64,000 bases of DNA, taken from Charina bottae (Eukaryota > Chordata > Lepidosauria > Squamata > Charinaidae). Location of the stretch: the NCBI GenBank assembly GCA_023362775.1, contig JALMGJ010000020.1, positions 8,202,501-8,266,500 of the forward strand. Direction: 5' to 3'. How positions within the stretch are numbered: the stretch's first letter is position 1; every line of letters starts with the position of its first letter. The notes below the pieces were generated by a model. It saw nothing but the letters and a program-made list of their open reading frames with translations, was not told the DNA's origin and ran no database searches. Below are positions 62,981 to 64,000 of this stretch, one piece after another. Position numbers and translations under genes: made by a program.

Positions 62981-63465
62981 GTCCAGACAACTGAAAATCC
63001 AAGAAAAACAAAAAATAGTTAAATGAACCACAGTTCCCAGGGAATTCTAGTTTTTAATTATTTAATTTATATACTTTTACTTACTATTCCTCTGAATGCT
63101 TCTGGCAATAAACCAAATTATATCAAGTAGTCTAAGTTATCTATTACACTAATTTTTAAACCTGTAATGATTTTTTGAAATCTTGTTTATAATTTAGAGC
63201 ATTGAAAACATATAAACATTGAATTTTATTAATTATGGTGATACAAAATTCACAAACTACTGTTTTATGCCCCACATTATCCCAGACAGGAGAGAGTTAA
63301 ACACTGCATGAGCATATCACATGACACAAACATTCAAATCACATGACCGATACAGTCAGCAGGGAACACAAAGCTAGTTGGAGTACACAGAGGGATCAGA
63401 TGCGTACAGTTACCTCACACAGTAGGCACCAAACATAAAACTCTGAAACTAATAAATATGCTTAC

Positions 63466-63556
63466 TCTATTCCCCACCCTGTTCCTCCAAATATCACCCC
63501 CAGAGCCAGAATGGTCCCTGCCACTGCACCTATAAGCCTGTTAGCGGCCATGCTCA
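63466..63556 (-). CDS. Candidate transmembrane exon, copy B
   Basis: On the - strand the acceptor is ttccctcttccctctatacag and the donor GA|gtaagc. The exon is 91 bp, exactly the length of copy A, with the same incoming and outgoing phase. The 29 residues (SMAANRLIGAVAGTIL, then ALGVIFGGTGWGI) match copy A at 14 positions without a gap, ending in the shared GGTGWG. The retained length, phase and protein similarity in diverged DNA point to selection and to tandem gene duplication. Extracellular exons should lie above 63556, partly beyond the window. The next coding exon may be 61895-61952. Confidence 0.62.
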
Positions 63557-64000
63557 CTGTATAGAGGGAAGAGGGAAGATCTTTTAAAAAGAAAGTCATC
63601 GCATACAGAGAGATCTGAAAAGAAAAATTATATGGCATCTCAAAATGATATACCATTTTCTGTAATTCATTTTATAGATAATTCATTTTAGCAGTTCTAG
63701 AAATAACTCAGCATATCTATTTTAAGTGCAATTTATTTTAAAAATGGATCAATGGTTTGTAACTCATGCATATTATCTATGGGTGAAGCTGTAGCAAGGA
63801 AGATGATAGGCCTGGATTGACTGCAGTTCTGCAGCTCCTTTGCAGCTGAATGCACTGCAGAAGATGGTCCATTTACTGTAAATGGTGCTTCTCTTCTCTT
63901 TATGCAATCAACTATAATTCTCCTTTTTCAGGGCCTTGCCAAATGGCTAGCTTTATATAGAAAATATGCATCAGCTGCCTGTTGTAAATAATGACTGGTA
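63557..64000. other. End of window, no further feature seen
   Basis: Probable intron upstream of the copy B exon on the - strand. No other exon is apparent. Confidence 0.4.

Larger units (their letters stand above)
61953..63465. other. Putative intron of the copy B membrane-protein gene
   Basis: Contains a (GGT)n tract and a hAT MITE, listed separately. A - strand open stretch at about 62660-62860 encodes a hydrophobic run (WLEAILVIIGILIWAYLLL) but has no convincing splice sites. Confidence 0.35.

Overview
The window is vertebrate nuclear DNA, most likely from a squamate reptile (lizard or snake). The evidence is the repeat mix: young BovB/RTE LINEs, tRNA-derived SINEs whose 3' tail resembles the BovB end (Sauria-type), L2 LINEs, an I-group (Vingi-like) LINE, an L1-like insert, hAT and TA-flanked MITEs, an LTR and MIR-type SINEs. 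There are no operons, CRISPR arrays or bacterial features. Most long open frames belong to transposons or are antisense shadows of them.

Host genes. (1) A four-exon protein gene on the + strand (coding pieces 15802-15848, 18450-18693, 22945-23386, 32603-32745) whose splice phases join exactly into one frame of 291 codons plus stop, followed by AATAAA at 32880. The product has an N-terminal coiled coil containing a 28-residue (four-heptad) internal duplication and a long polar middle. I do not recognise the family. (2) On the - strand, two 91-bp exons (59753-59843 and 63466-63556) share phase and 14 of 29 residues, and each encodes a transmembrane helix ending GGTGWG. They look like exons of tandemly duplicated membrane-protein genes that extend beyond the window. 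A phase-compatible last exon at 61895-61952 may supply a short basic tail to the right-hand copy.

Layout. 0.5-2 kb: two inverted copies of a GC-rich MITE family. 2.2-5.3 kb: a nearly intact BovB on the - strand with one in-frame stop. 5.3-9 kb: MITE, SINEs, a 5S-like piece, L2 pieces and a probable solo LTR. 9.3-12.4 kb: an older BovB. 13-15.6 kb: hAT MITEs and an RTE 3' fragment with an exact 17-bp target duplication. 15.8-32.9 kb: the coiled-coil gene, whose third intron carries a ~6.5-kb Vingi-like LINE containing a SINE, a hAT MITE and a ~1.95-kb L1-like insert, each with its own target duplication. 33-53.8 kb: mostly unique AT-rich DNA with a BovB end, a palindromic Penelope-like element, head-to-head L2 copies and microsatellites. 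53.8-54.6 kb: a rearranged BovB. 54.7-64 kb: mostly unique sequence with the transmembrane exons.

The most interesting points are the unrecognised coiled-coil gene, the paired transmembrane exons, two Penelope-like fragments carrying hammerhead-ribozyme core motifs, and the datable nesting of transposons.
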